A DNA stretch of 64,000 nucleotides from Gammaproteobacteria bacterium (GCA_012960755.1 DUAT01000094.1:1-64000); one strand, 5' to 3'. Shown: positions 52,216 through 61,955, counted from the first letter of the stretch. The notes: a model not told the origin generated them from the letters alone. Program-made: numbers and translations.

Positions 52216-53598
52216 ATGGCAGATCAGGAATTCGAGATAGTAATCATAGGTGGTGGTCCCGGCGGCTATACTGCGGCGATTCGAGCGGCCCAGCTGGGCT
52301 TCAGCGTTGGCCTGGTGGAAAGGGCGGAGTTAGGTGGCGTCTGTCTGAACTGGGGCTGTATTCCAACCAAGTCTCTGCTGCATGCAGCTGACCTTTATCG
52401 CGAGATTGGAGCGGCAGCTGAGTTTGGTATAGAAGTATCGTCGCCAAAAATAAATCTCGCAAAAATGATTGAACGTTCGCGGCAGGTGGCGTCCCAGCTC
52501 AGCAAAGGTGTTCAGCATCTTATGCGCAAGAATGCCATCACTGTAATCAAAGGTGAAGCACGGTTTGTGGATAAGAACCGGGTTTGTGTAGAACGAGAAG
52601 ATACTAACGACGCTTATGTGGTTGCCGATAACTTCATTATCGCCACAGGTGCCAGCGCAAAAAACCTGCCACATATCCAGGTAGACCACGAACGGATATG
52701 GGATGCCAGATCTGCCATGACCCCATCATTTATACCACAGCGGTTGCTGATCATTGGTGCAGGTGCTATTGGTGTTGAGTTTGCCAGCTTTTATGCCACG
52801 TTAGGCGCGAATGTCACCCTGGTTGAGATGTTGCCGCAGATCTTACCCGCCGAAGATGCCGAAATTGCAGCACTGGCCCGGCAAGCGTTTAAACAACAGG
52901 GTATCGAAGTGCTCACTGAAACTGCGATTGATGCTTTAAGGATGGGTAAGGAGAATCTGGTCGCAACGATTAACGGCGCGGAGAAGGAATTTAACGCGGC
53001 CATTTTGTCCGTTGGCGTGGCGGGTAACATCAGTTCGTTGATGCTGGACGACATCGGTGTCGAGACTGACAACGGATTCATAGTGGTGGACCCATTTCTG
53101 CAGACTAACATTCGAGGCATATATGCCATTGGCGATGTCGCCGGGGTTCCTTGTCTGGCCCACAAGGCGAGCCATGAGGCTGTGATCGCGGTTGAGGCCA
53201 TCGCTGGTAAACGTCCGGATGAATTGAATCGGCTGCACGTACCAGGCTGCACATACAGTCATCCGCAGGTGGCCAGCATTGGCCTTACAGAAGAGGCAGC
53301 GTCGGCACTGGGCAGTATTCGAGTTGGACGATTTCCTCTTATTGCGAATGGTAAGGCCATTGCGATTAACGATGCGGATGGCATGGTGAAGACGATATTT
53401 GACCATTCAACGGGGGAGTTACTGGGCGCACATTTGATAGGCTCCGGTGTTACCGAGATGATTCAGGGATTTGCAATTGCCATGGGTTTAGAAACCACAG
53501 AGGCTGAATTAATTGAGACCATCTTCCCTCATCCGACACTATCAGAAGCGATACATGAATCCGTGCTCGACGCATTTGACCGGGCGATTAACTTCTAA
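52216..53598 (+). CDS. lpdA: Dihydrolipoyl dehydrogenase E3
   Basis: A 460-residue flavoprotein that reoxidises the E2 dihydrolipoamide with NAD+. IGGGPGGYTAAIRAAQLG binds FAD, GGVCLNWGCIPTKSLL holds the redox disulfide (C43, C48), LLIIGAGAIGVEFASFY binds NAD, and the C-terminal TIFPHPTLSEAIHE carries the catalytic His-Glu pair. It closes the acoABXC-lpd operon, 23 bases after E2. Confidence 0.95.
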   Translation: MADQEFEIVIIGGGPGGYTAAIRAAQLGFSVGLVERAELGGVCLNWGCIPTKSLLHAADLYREIGAAAEFGIEVSSPKINLAKMIERSRQVASQLSKGVQHLMRKNAITVIKGEARFVDKNRVCVEREDTNDAYVVADNFIIATGASAKNLPHIQVDHERIWDARSAMTPSFIPQRLLIIGAGAIGVEFASFYATLGANVTLVEMLPQILPAEDAEIAALARQAFKQQGIEVLTETAIDALRMGKENLVATINGAEKEFNAAILSVGVAGNISSLMLDDIGVETDNGFIVVDPFLQTNIRGIYAIGDVAGVPCLAHKASHEAVIAVEAIAGKRPDELNRLHVPGCTYSHPQVASIGLTEEAASALGSIRVGRFPLIANGKAIAINDADGMVKTIFDHSTGELLGAHLIGSGVTEMIQGFAIAMGLETTEAELIETIFPHPTLSEAIHESVLDAFDRAINF

Positions 53599-53610
53599 CT
53601 GGCCCAGGGC

Positions 53611-54066
53611 TTGAAACTTCCAAAATCAAGAATCATTCATTACCTGGACACATGGCCAGTCGCCATGCTCGCCACCATTAATACTGATGGGACACCGCAC
53701 CAGGTGCCCATCGTCTTCGTCAACGACGACAACCACAGAATCTGGTCTCCTATCGACGGTAAACCTAAGAGCGCGAATGTGCTTAAGAGGGTTAGGAATG
53801 CAGAGAACAATCCCATGGCGAGCCTGTTGCTCGATCATTATGACGAAGACTGGGCTTTGCTTTGGTGGATAAGAATAGAAATAGAGCTGCGAATTATCAA
53901 ACTGGGACAAAACCCGCCGGAATTAAACGATGCCAATCGGGCCATTGGTGCACTGCGACAGAAATACCCGCAATACAAAACAACCCCAGTCCTACAAGAG
54001 CCTTTTACTCTCATTTGTATGACAGCTCGAAGTACCTCTAGCTGGTGTGCAACCAACACAGCGTAA
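53611..54066 (+). CDS. Pyridoxamine 5'-phosphate oxidase-like (PPOX class) protein
   Basis: A 151-residue split-barrel flavin/F420-type protein. VAMLATINTDGTPHQVPIVFV is the first strand pair of the PPOX fold, KSANVLKRVRNAENNPMASLLLDHY the helix and next strand, and RAIGALRQKYPQY is typical of the TIGR03668-like branch. Cofactor and substrate are unknown. The TTG start at 53611 follows the lpd stop by 12 bases, so it may be the last gene of that operon. The final residues (SSWCATNTA) look shortened. Confidence 0.72.
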   Translation: MKLPKSRIIHYLDTWPVAMLATINTDGTPHQVPIVFVNDDNHRIWSPIDGKPKSANVLKRVRNAENNPMASLLLDHYDEDWALLWWIRIEIELRIIKLGQNPPELNDANRAIGALRQKYPQYKTTPVLQEPFTLICMTARSTSSWCATNTA

Positions 54067-54270
54067 CCCTTCACAGAACTCGGTAAGTCTTGGGTCACCT
54101 GTTCCGGTGAAAGTGATTGCTACAGTTATCGACGGTCGAATTTCCCGGACGAATGCGCCTGGTCATCGATAGAACGTGAACAACAGCACAGAATAATTTC
54201 CGCTTCCTTGTAGACTGCATCAAACAGACAAATTGTCAAAATTATACAAGCCTGATTGAATGGAGTGTCT

Positions 54271-55746
54271 ATGCAAATTACAGACTTAGGTAGCTGGTTG
54301 GGAGACCAACCGGCTATCAGTTTAATTCTTATTGCCTTGGGGGCAGTAGTGCTGCTGTATTTCGGAAGAAGTACTGCCCATGCTTTATCCGATAGCATAT
54401 TCCTTGGGCTTTACCGGTTTTTTCGAATTGCCTCTGCTTCCGTTGCGAGTGGTGAGAAAAAACTGCAGGAAAGAAATCGTGTGGTACTGCTCGAACATGG
54501 CCGTGAGACAGTTGAGCGTGAGATCGAGCGGGAGTTCAGACGAGTACATACCATCGTCGAACGAGACCTGTCCGGCTACCCGATGCTGCAACGAGAAATC
54601 ACAGAACAGATCAGCTCCATTGAAGAGGATTACAAGCTATCTGAAGCGGTACCACCACCTGGTCCTGACTGGATCCATGCTATTGAAGCAGTGGCAAAAC
54701 TTACCAAGAAGCCCAATGGCGAAACCATTAGTGCCAAGGTGCTGGAGCAAATCCACAAGGCATCGGTACAGCAGCATGGTGAAATTCTGGATGCTTATCG
54801 CGAACAGGTCCGGGAACGTCACCTGAAACTGGATGGCATAAAAGCCTATTGGCGAAAACTGACTAACACCATTGACGAGGTTGGCACAGTTGTTCAAAGC
54901 CTGCTGGATCGGTCTCGTGATATCGACATGCGGATGAAGCAGTATGAAGAAATCGTGGCGGCTACCGACCAGGCTGAGCGTACCCTGAAAGCATCGTCTC
55001 TGACCCAGTTCCTGATCTCTATCATCGTGGTTGGCATCGCTGTCGGCGGTGCCTTTATCAACTTCCATTTGATTGCCCTGCCCATGTCTGAAACCGTCAG
55101 TTCCGCAGGTCGAGTTGCCGGTATGCCGGTCTCTGATGTGGCCGGTTTGTTTGTGATTTTGCTGGAAGCAACATTTGGCCTCATGCTGATGGAGTCTTTG
55201 CGTATTACACGATTGTTCCCAACCATTGCTGCACTTGACGACAAGGTACTGAAGCGAATGGCGATAATGTTTTTTGTATTCCTGTTAGCCTTTGCCTTTG
55301 TTGAAGCGGCTCTTGCGTTCATGAGGGACCAGATTGCAGCAGATAACGCTGCCCTGCGGCATTCATTGACTGGTACAGTTATAGCGGTTGAAGACACCCC
55401 AATCAACGCCTGGATACCCATGGCTGGTCAGATGATTATGGGCTTCGTCCTGCCCTTTGCATTGGCTTTTGTCGCGATCCCCCTGGAATCTCTGCTTCAC
55501 TCGGGACGTACCACCGTTGGACACCTTTTGGGATTGGCGATGCGAATGCTGTCTACGGCTTTACGCATGATGGCGATGTTAAGTCGACAGGCTGGAAAGG
55601 CGTTAAACAGTTTTTACGATCTGACGGTCATCCCGTTGATATGGGCAGAGGACATTTTCGCCAAACGTCCCAAGAAGACGGTCGATAATGAGTACGACCA
55701 GGATTCTACCCTGGTTGAACGTTCCTCTGTTGCCAACCAGTATTAG
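54271..55746 (+). CDS. Multi-pass membrane protein with long helical/coiled-coil region, unknown
   Basis: A 491-residue protein I do not recognise. One helix near the N-terminus (AISLILIALGAVVLLYF) is followed by about 180 residues rich in charged helices (EREIEREFRRVHTIVERDL, LDGIKAYWRKLTNTIDEVG) likely to form coiled coils, then four helices about 250-430 (FLISIIVVGIAVGGAFI, GLFVILLEATFGLMLMES, MFFVFLLAFAFVEAALAFM, MGFVLPFALAFVAIPLE) and a charged tail. The ATG at 54271 has GGAG upstream. The next gene, 9 bases on, encodes a vWA lipoprotein, so the two probably work together at the cell envelope. Confidence 0.65.
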   Translation: MQITDLGSWLGDQPAISLILIALGAVVLLYFGRSTAHALSDSIFLGLYRFFRIASASVASGEKKLQERNRVVLLEHGRETVEREIEREFRRVHTIVERDLSGYPMLQREITEQISSIEEDYKLSEAVPPPGPDWIHAIEAVAKLTKKPNGETISAKVLEQIHKASVQQHGEILDAYREQVRERHLKLDGIKAYWRKLTNTIDEVGTVVQSLLDRSRDIDMRMKQYEEIVAATDQAERTLKASSLTQFLISIIVVGIAVGGAFINFHLIALPMSETVSSAGRVAGMPVSDVAGLFVILLEATFGLMLMESLRITRLFPTIAALDDKVLKRMAIMFFVFLLAFAFVEAALAFMRDQIAADNAALRHSLTGTVIAVEDTPINAWIPMAGQMIMGFVLPFALAFVAIPLESLLHSGRTTVGHLLGLAMRMLSTALRMMAMLSRQAGKALNSFYDLTVIPLIWAEDIFAKRPKKTVDNEYDQDSTLVERSSVANQY

Positions 55747-55755
55747 GAGTTTGAA

Positions 55756-56412
55756 ATGAACCGAATACGCTCAACTATCCTGATTGGCATGTGCCTTTGG
55801 CTTAATGCCTGCTCAGAACAGGAAAACTACAATACGGCCGTCTATCTGTTGCTGGATTCGTCCGGCACCTACACTAAAGAGCTGAGCAAGGCACAGCTCG
55901 TAATTAACTACATGCTGGGCAACCTACACGCAGGTGACAGTTTTGCAGTGGCGCGGATCGACAGCGCCAGCTTCAGCGAGAAGGACATCATAGCCAAAGC
56001 AACATTTGACGCCAGGCCTTCAACCTCTAACAAACAGAAACGGGACTTTTCGATTGCCATTGATCAGTTTGTGAAGACGGTAAAAAGTAGTGCTTACACC
56101 GACATTACCGGCGGTATGTTGCAGGGGATAGAGTATCTTGATGAGACCAGAGCGCATTCAAAATATATCCTGATATACTCTGATCTAAGAGAAGAACTGC
56201 CAGAAGGATACACCCGGGATTTTGAACTGGCGTTGAATGGCTATTCTGTGTTGGCCCTGAACGTAACCAAGTTGCGTGCGGACAATAAAGATCCCAAAGA
56301 ATATATGCAGCGGGTTGCTGACTGGGAGTCGAAAATCACTTCGGGTGGTGGTAGCTGGCATGTCGTTAATGATTTCGAAAAAGATGGTGCATTGGACCTG
56401 TCAATGTACTAA
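55756..56412 (+). CDS. vWA-domain lipoprotein
   Basis: A 218-residue lipoprotein. The signal ends in the lipobox LNAC (Cys19). The rest is a compact von Willebrand A-like domain: VYLLLDSSGTY gives the MIDAS D-x-S-x-S/T, SSAYTDITGGM the threonine, and ILIYSDLREELPEG the second aspartate. Such domains bind protein ligands through a metal. GGAG lies before the ATG. It forms a two-gene unit with the upstream membrane protein; a cell-envelope complex is inferred, no known system matches. Confidence 0.75.
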   Translation: MNRIRSTILIGMCLWLNACSEQENYNTAVYLLLDSSGTYTKELSKAQLVINYMLGNLHAGDSFAVARIDSASFSEKDIIAKATFDARPSTSNKQKRDFSIAIDQFVKTVKSSAYTDITGGMLQGIEYLDETRAHSKYILIYSDLREELPEGYTRDFELALNGYSVLALNVTKLRADNKDPKEYMQRVADWESKITSGGGSWHVVNDFEKDGALDLSMY

Positions 56413-56556
56413 CGGGCTGTTTTCAGACCGAGTACGTGCAAGATCAAGGTTCTAGCAAGTTAGCCATGACTTGTCCCACCAAATTTCTATCGGTCTACCA
56501 TCCAGTCTGTGTAAACTTGCAGTTCACGCAAGACCAGACAATGAGTTGAACGTACG

Positions 56557-57260
56557 TTGAAGCTTTCAGTCATCATTCCTATCTATAACGAGTACAACAA
56601 CATTGATGAGGTAATCAAGCGCATCAATGCTGTTGAACTGCCTGCTGAAGTGACGGGTATTGAGATGGTGCTGGTGGATGATGGCTCCGAGGATGGCACG
56701 ACATCCAAACTGGAGAAGTACAAAAACGACAAAACTATGATCGTACATGAGTCTCGAATGAACTTTGGCAAAGGTACGGCGACACGCATAGGGCTCACCT
56801 ATGTCACAGGCGATGTAGTGCTTATCCAGGATGATGATCTGGAATACGACCCGGCGACTACATGAAACTGCTGGCACCGATGCTTCAGCAGAATGCAGAT
56901 ATTGTTTATGGCTCTCGGTTCCTGGGTCGGTCATCAGGACTGGAAGGTATGGCATTGAAAAACTGGCTGATTAACGTCCTGCTTCGTGTCATGACCAACC
57001 TGATGTATGGTGCGAGCTTAACGGATGAAGCTACGGCTTATAAGATGTTTAAAACCGATATTCTTAAGCAGTTGAATCTGACTTCGAAGCGCTTTGAGTT
57101 TTGCCCGGAGGTGACTGCAAAGGCACTAAAAGGTGGGTATGAAATCACAGAAGTGCCTATCAGTTATAAAGGCAGAACGGTAGAAGAGGGTAAGAAGATT
57201 CGCTGGTACGACGGTGTTGAGGCCATATGGACTTTGATCAAGTACAGATTTGTTGACTAG
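56557..57260 (+). pseudogene. Family 2 glycosyltransferase (dolichol-P-mannose synthase-like), frameshifted
   Basis: Two overlapping frames make one GT2 enzyme. The first (56557-56865) has LSVIIPIYNEYNNIDEVIKR, VLVDDGSEDGTTSKL, FGKGTATRIG and the metal motif QDDDLEYDPA; the second (56862-57260) continues with MKLLAPMLQQNADIVYGSRF, LTDEATAYKMFK and RFEFCPEVTAKALKGGYEI. A single missing base near 56853 (CCGGCGACTAC for an expected P-A-D-Y) breaks it. It may be a sequencing error or a recent mutation. The stop TAG (57258-57260) lies inside a family 2 repeat. Confidence 0.85.
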
Positions 57261-57411
57261 CAGGCTGCTGAAATAGCCTCTGTTAGCACAATTCAGCGTT
57301 GAAAATTGCTCCTTCGCGAGTCCAAATACTTATTTACTCCGTGTAAACTCCGCTCTTTCAGCAATTTTCGCGTTGGCTTGCATCTAACAGGAACTTTTTT
57401 AGCGGCCTATT
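57257..57411. repeat. Inverted-repeat element family 2, second copy (about 155 bp)
   Basis: The left end CTAGCAGGCTGCTGAAA matches the complete copy at 31677. The interior shares TGTTAGCACAAT, CGTTGAAAATTGCT and GTGTAAACTCCGCTCTTTCA with it and has about 9 extra bases. The right end (TTTTTTAGCGGCCTATT) is degenerate. It contains the stop codon of the glycosyltransferase and ends about 50 bases before argC. Confidence 0.8.
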
Positions 57412-57463
57412 CGGGAGCAGGTATCACTCACACCTCCGGTTCTGTGTTAAGGAGAACTAAAGA

Positions 57464-58519
57464 ATGATAAAAGTTGGAATACTGAGCGCCACGGGATACA
57501 TGGGTGGGGAGGTGCTGCGGGTTCTGTTGGATCACCCGGAGGTTGAAATCGTCTGGCTTTCAGGCCGGTCGGGCGGCCAGTTATCTGACTATCACCCCAA
57601 TTTGTTTGGCCTCGATCTGCCCCTTATCCATCCTTCTGAAGTGACTCCCTGCGACGTGGTATTCCTCACGGTACCCACATCTGCGACCCTGGAGACAATT
57701 GATACTCTACTGAACCAGGGCGCCAGGGTGATTGATCTCGGTTCCGCTTTTCGTTTGAAAGACAGACAAACCTGGGAGAGAGTGTACGGCCAGCAACATA
57801 CACACTGGCATCTGGTGGAAGAAGCGGTTTATGGAATAACGGAACTGCATGGTCGTGAGGTTGCGAAGGCGCGAATCGTTGCCAATCCGGGTTGTTTTTC
57901 CTCTGCTGCGATTCTGGGGTTGGCGCCTTTGATTAAGCACGAGTTGATCGATCTGGATCACTTACTGGTTGATGCTTTGTCCGGCACAACCGGTGCCGGT
58001 GCAGAGCTTGCCAAACCGGCTCATCATCCTGAGATTGGCAACAATATTGTGCCCTACAATGTCGTTGATCATCGCCATACCTACGAAATGGAGCAGGAAC
58101 TTGGGCTCCTGGCGGGCACAGACGTCCAGGTACACTTTTCCCCCGTCTATGTACCCATCACGCGCGGTGTCCTCGATATTTGCCACACATTCCCCCGGGA
58201 AAAAACGACCCGCGAAGATATACTCAACGTTTATCGACAGTTCTATCGAGATCATGAGTTCATCAAAGTTTATGATCAGGAGAAGGAAGTCGGAGTCAGC
58301 TGGCAGTATCGACCCTACCCCTGGGTCAGTGCTATCAATGGTACCAACTACTGTCAGATTGGCCTCGATTACGATGAGAGGCGAAACCGTCTGGTGATTT
58401 ACTCTGCGTTAGACAACGTGGGTAAGGGTGGTGCCCAAGTTGGTATTGAGAATATGAACCTGATGTTCGGATTGGACCGCGGCCTTGGATTGAGACGCAA
58501 AGGCCTGCATCCTGGCTAA
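57464..58519 (+). CDS. argC: N-acetyl-gamma-glutamyl-phosphate reductase
   Basis: A 351-residue enzyme of arginine synthesis that reduces N-acetylglutamyl phosphate to the semialdehyde with NADPH. VGILSATGYMGGEVLRVLLD binds NADP, ANPGCFSSAAILGLAPLI holds the catalytic cysteine (about 144), and the closing INGTNYCQIGLDYDERRNRL and DNVGKGGAQ blocks are standard. GGAG lies before the ATG. No other arg gene is nearby. It converges with the large kinase gene. Confidence 0.93.
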   Translation: MIKVGILSATGYMGGEVLRVLLDHPEVEIVWLSGRSGGQLSDYHPNLFGLDLPLIHPSEVTPCDVVFLTVPTSATLETIDTLLNQGARVIDLGSAFRLKDRQTWERVYGQQHTHWHLVEEAVYGITELHGREVAKARIVANPGCFSSAAILGLAPLIKHELIDLDHLLVDALSGTTGAGAELAKPAHHPEIGNNIVPYNVVDHRHTYEMEQELGLLAGTDVQVHFSPVYVPITRGVLDICHTFPREKTTREDILNVYRQFYRDHEFIKVYDQEKEVGVSWQYRPYPWVSAINGTNYCQIGLDYDERRNRLVIYSALDNVGKGGAQVGIENMNLMFGLDRGLGLRRKGLHPG

Positions 58520-58520
58520 G

Positions 58521-61500
58521 CTAGTGGGCAAAGTACTGCTCTGATACTCCCATGCAGGTCAGCTTTTCTCTCGATTGGCTGAGCTGCACTTCTCCGGCAG
58601 TTATATCACCTAGTGGGTCCTGCATTTCCAGCCTGGCCTGTGCAAGTTCACATAACGCCGCTTCGAATGGGCTGTTTATTCTTTCTGCTATTTCAGTTGC
58701 GCGGCTTATATACTGTCTCGCTTCACTGAACTTGCCTTGTAATGCAGCCAGCTGTCCCAGTTGCCGTGGTATGAAATTTACCCAGCCCAATGAAAAAAGA
58801 AGCTTGTTCTGCATGGCATGCTGAAGTAGTTCTTCGGTAGTCCCGGCATTGACTGGGCTGCCACTTAAAGCCTGTAGCTCCAGGTTGATGGCGATGTTTG
58901 TCATACTGCCGGGCCGAATTTGATTTTTTTGTCCACTCTGTGGTGTCAGTGATATTGGCTGGCTGTCGGGTGTGAATCGAGCATTGATAACCGACTTGAT
59001 ATTGTTGTGCAGGTCCTGGTATGGCGCCGTGTTTTCGAAGATCTCCCCTGTGACCAGTTGTTCCAGAATGTCGAATGCTTCAACAGTTTTACCCTGGAGC
59101 GTATAGGTCTGCGCTAGTGCCGGAATGATCGCGGTGGCTGCCCAGGGGTAGCGGGTCATTTTTACGATCTCAAGGGCTTCTTCACCTTTCTCGACAGCTT
59201 CAGGGAAATTCCCGCGTAAGATGTTAACCATAATTTCGATGGATAAGGGAATTGTTAACTCGGCAATATTGTTCGTATCTTGCCCAAACTGGTAGGCAAC
59301 CCGGCACAAACGCAGGGCTTCTTCCAACTCACCAAGATAGAAAAGGGTCAACGGCAACCTTTGGGAGTGATAGCCATCGGCGAGGTCTAAATTCGCCTTT
59401 TTTGCGTTTGCTACGCCGTCCCGCCACAAATCTCTGGCGGCTTCTATCTGGAATTGATCCAGTTTTGTCAATGCTAGTGAGGAGACGGGCACACAACAAA
59501 GTCGAAGGTCTCCGCTGGCTTCGGCAATTTCCATGGCTGTTGAGGCATATGATTCGGCGTTGGATATGTTGCCCGCGTAATAATGGGCAGTGGCCAGACT
59601 GTCCAGTGAATTAACCAGGGTTTCCTGGTTGGTTATTGACTCGATGATGGACTCCAGCGGATTAACGTCGGCGAGCTCTCCATGAGAGATTTTTCCTGCA
59701 GAAGTGTCGTAGCGTAGTTTGTGCTCCAAAGCTGCTGCGAGGCCGTTGACATCCTCTGTCTTTGTAAAGTAGTCGATTGAGGTTAGCAGATGCTGGATCC
59801 CCTGGGCTAAATCAGAAGACAATCCATAGGATAGCCCGATACTGAGGTGTAGTTGTGCGAGTGTATGAGCATCGTCACTATGCTTTAGGGCCTGACAGCT
59901 GTATTCGAAAAATCTTCGTGCTCTCTCAAACGAAAATAACTTCAGTGCCTTGTTTCCGGCATCGGTGGAAAACCGGGTGAACTCCTGACTATGCAGTAAA
60001 TGCCCTGAACGCACGATGTGGTGAGCAATTTCGATGGAATGTGACATGACTGTATCGGTGTAATGAAGAATGAGTTTTTCAGCGATATTGGCGTGTGCTT
60101 TCTCTCGACGCGGTGCACTGGGTCTTGTGAGGAAATGATTGCGTACCAGAGGATGGGTAAATTCGAACTCATAGCCGGTCATGCGAATGACATCGTTCTG
60201 CTCTGCGCTGTCTTTAATAAGTAGCCATTGTGCGTCGGGCAGCTCAAGTATTGTCTGAAGTACTCCAGGGTCAAAAATCTCGCCGAGTAACGCGGCATAG
60301 GTCATCGCCCGCTGGCATTCGTCTGAAAGATGATTTAAGCGGTTTGCCAATGCGGCGACCAGGTTGGCTGGCAAGTCGAGCGCATCAATCTCGACGGTCA
60401 CCTGCAGGCTCCCTGCGATGATATCGAATTGACTCGTTTTGCGGATATGCTTTATCAATTCGAGGGTAAACAGGGGATTACCCATACTTGTTTTTTTAAT
60501 GGCAGTGACGAGTTGAACTGATGGTGTCGCATTGAATTCTGAGGTCAACAATGCACTGATATCAGCAGATTTTAGTCCGTCGAGGCAAATTCGGTGGGCA
60601 TTAACCAGGTGCAGGTCGTCTATAAACATTGCCAGATCCTCTTCCAGCTCGTCCGGCCGGTAACCCAGTATGACGGTGGGTCCGGTGGCTTTATTTCGTG
60701 TCAGGCGCAGGATCAGTTGCTGGAGCAAATTCAACGAAGTTTCATCAGCCCAGTGAATGTCATCGAAAACCAGAATGTCGTTCTCATTGCATAAATGGTC
60801 AATGATGGTGGTTGCGAAATTCCTGAATTCGGGTTCGTGGAAACGAGTGTCTGATTTTTCGATTTTGATCAAAAAATCGGGGCCAAGGTCATTCAAACAG
60901 GTTTTAAACAGCGATAGCGGCTCGACCATTTGTGCCGATGCTTTCTCGCACACCACTCGGACTGTACTTTGTGTAGTGGACAGGAATGTTTCTATCAGAG
61001 TTGATTTACCCATGCCTGCAGCGCCATCAATCAGGATTAACCGGGGCCGATTTCTATTGGCGTCACGCAACAGTGAGTTAAAGGTCTGGCGCTGGTCCTG
61101 ATAACCCCAGATGGGTGATCTGGCTGTTTTATTGCTATGGATTAGTTCCTCGATGACAGCCACTAAACGCTGTTCAAGCTGTTGCATGTCGTCTGGTCGA
61201 CGGGTTGGCTCAAACGCCATTAATGAGGTGAGCAGGTTTGCGACCGGCGTACTGAAGTGGTTACTGGTTGGAGGTGAGAATGCTGGGTCGACCTTCGAGG
61301 CATAAATTGCCCGCGGTTCACCAACAAAAGCCGCTGTTCCTGTCATCATCTCGAACATCAGGCATCCGAGGGAGTAGATATCCACGGTGGGCGCAGCTGA
61401 GGCCCTTAGCAGTTGCTCCGGTGCCATATATCCCACCGACCCGCCTGTCATCGATGTTGGGATATCAAGGCTGATCCACTCGGCAGTTTTTGATGCACCA

Positions 61501-61955
61501 AAGTCACATAAATAAGGCAGCCCTGCGCGATCAAACAAAATGTTCTCTGGCTTTAAATCCGAGTGGATAAACCCCTCTTTGTGAGTATCTTTTAGTATGC
61601 GGGTGAGTTGCAGGCTGCACTCTAATGCTTCCAGCTCGGACAGCGGCGAGTTGGTGATGCGATCTCTCAGATTCTTGCCTTCAAGATACTGCTGGATAAT
61701 GTAGGTTGTGTGCGGGTGGTTTATGACATCATAAATCGTCACTACCTGCGGGTGATCAGCGATTGAAGCCCAGGTCACTATCTCGTTGTTTAAGTCGTCT
61801 GGAGGATTCTCAATGACAGCAACCGCCACCAGGCGATTGACCAGCGTATCAAGCGCCAGATGAACCTGCTTTGCACTCCCCGCGCCGATGAGTTCCCGGT
61901 GCGAGAAACGGTCCGCAATTGGCCCGAGCGGCGTGGACTGTCTTGTCTCAGACAT
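58521..61955 (-). CDS. Large regulator: Ser/Thr kinase, AAA ATPase and TPR domains (PknK-like)
   Basis: A 1144-residue multidomain protein. Kinase domain about 15-270: glycine loop LIGAGSAKQVHLALD, catalytic loop HSDLKPENILF, DFG as CDFGASK, APE as GYMAPEQLL. Next an AAA/NTPase module about 290-650 with Walker A IDGAAGMGKSTLIE and Walker B ILVFDDIHWADE. The remainder is a long TPR-like array. The beta3 strand reads VAVAVIEN with no lysine, while K29 sits in the glycine loop as in WNK kinases. Start at ATG 61955 with AGGTG upstream; GTG 61967 is also open. No DNA-binding domain is seen. Targets unknown. Confidence 0.82.
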   Translation of the reverse strand: MSETRQSTPLGPIADRFSHRELIGAGSAKQVHLALDTLVNRLVAVAVIENPPDDLNNEIVTWASIADHPQVVTIYDVINHPHTTYIIQQYLEGKNLRDRITNSPLSELEALECSLQLTRILKDTHKEGFIHSDLKPENILFDRAGLPYLCDFGASKTAEWISLDIPTSMTGGSVGYMAPEQLLRASAAPTVDIYSLGCLMFEMMTGTAAFVGEPRAIYASKVDPAFSPPTSNHFSTPVANLLTSLMAFEPTRRPDDMQQLEQRLVAVIEELIHSNKTARSPIWGYQDQRQTFNSLLRDANRNRPRLILIDGAAGMGKSTLIETFLSTTQSTVRVVCEKASAQMVEPLSLFKTCLNDLGPDFLIKIEKSDTRFHEPEFRNFATTIIDHLCNENDILVFDDIHWADETSLNLLQQLILRLTRNKATGPTVILGYRPDELEEDLAMFIDDLHLVNAHRICLDGLKSADISALLTSEFNATPSVQLVTAIKKTSMGNPLFTLELIKHIRKTSQFDIIAGSLQVTVEIDALDLPANLVAALANRLNHLSDECQRAMTYAALLGEIFDPGVLQTILELPDAQWLLIKDSAEQNDVIRMTGYEFEFTHPLVRNHFLTRPSAPRREKAHANIAEKLILHYTDTVMSHSIEIAHHIVRSGHLLHSQEFTRFSTDAGNKALKLFSFERARRFFEYSCQALKHSDDAHTLAQLHLSIGLSYGLSSDLAQGIQHLLTSIDYFTKTEDVNGLAAALEHKLRYDTSAGKISHGELADVNPLESIIESITNQETLVNSLDSLATAHYYAGNISNAESYASTAMEIAEASGDLRLCCVPVSSLALTKLDQFQIEAARDLWRDGVANAKKANLDLADGYHSQRLPLTLFYLGELEEALRLCRVAYQFGQDTNNIAELTIPLSIEIMVNILRGNFPEAVEKGEEALEIVKMTRYPWAATAIIPALAQTYTLQGKTVEAFDILEQLVTGEIFENTAPYQDLHNNIKSVINARFTPDSQPISLTPQSGQKNQIRPGSMTNIAINLELQALSGSPVNAGTTEELLQHAMQNKLLFSLGWVNFIPRQLGQLAALQGKFSEARQYISRATEIAERINSPFEAALCELAQARLEMQDPLGDITAGEVQLSQSREKLTCMGVSEQYFAH

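Noticed and set aside
54067..54270. Possible small gene between the PPOX and membrane protein genes
   Set aside because: No frame with a start, ribosome site and family similarity; I see only intergenic sequence.
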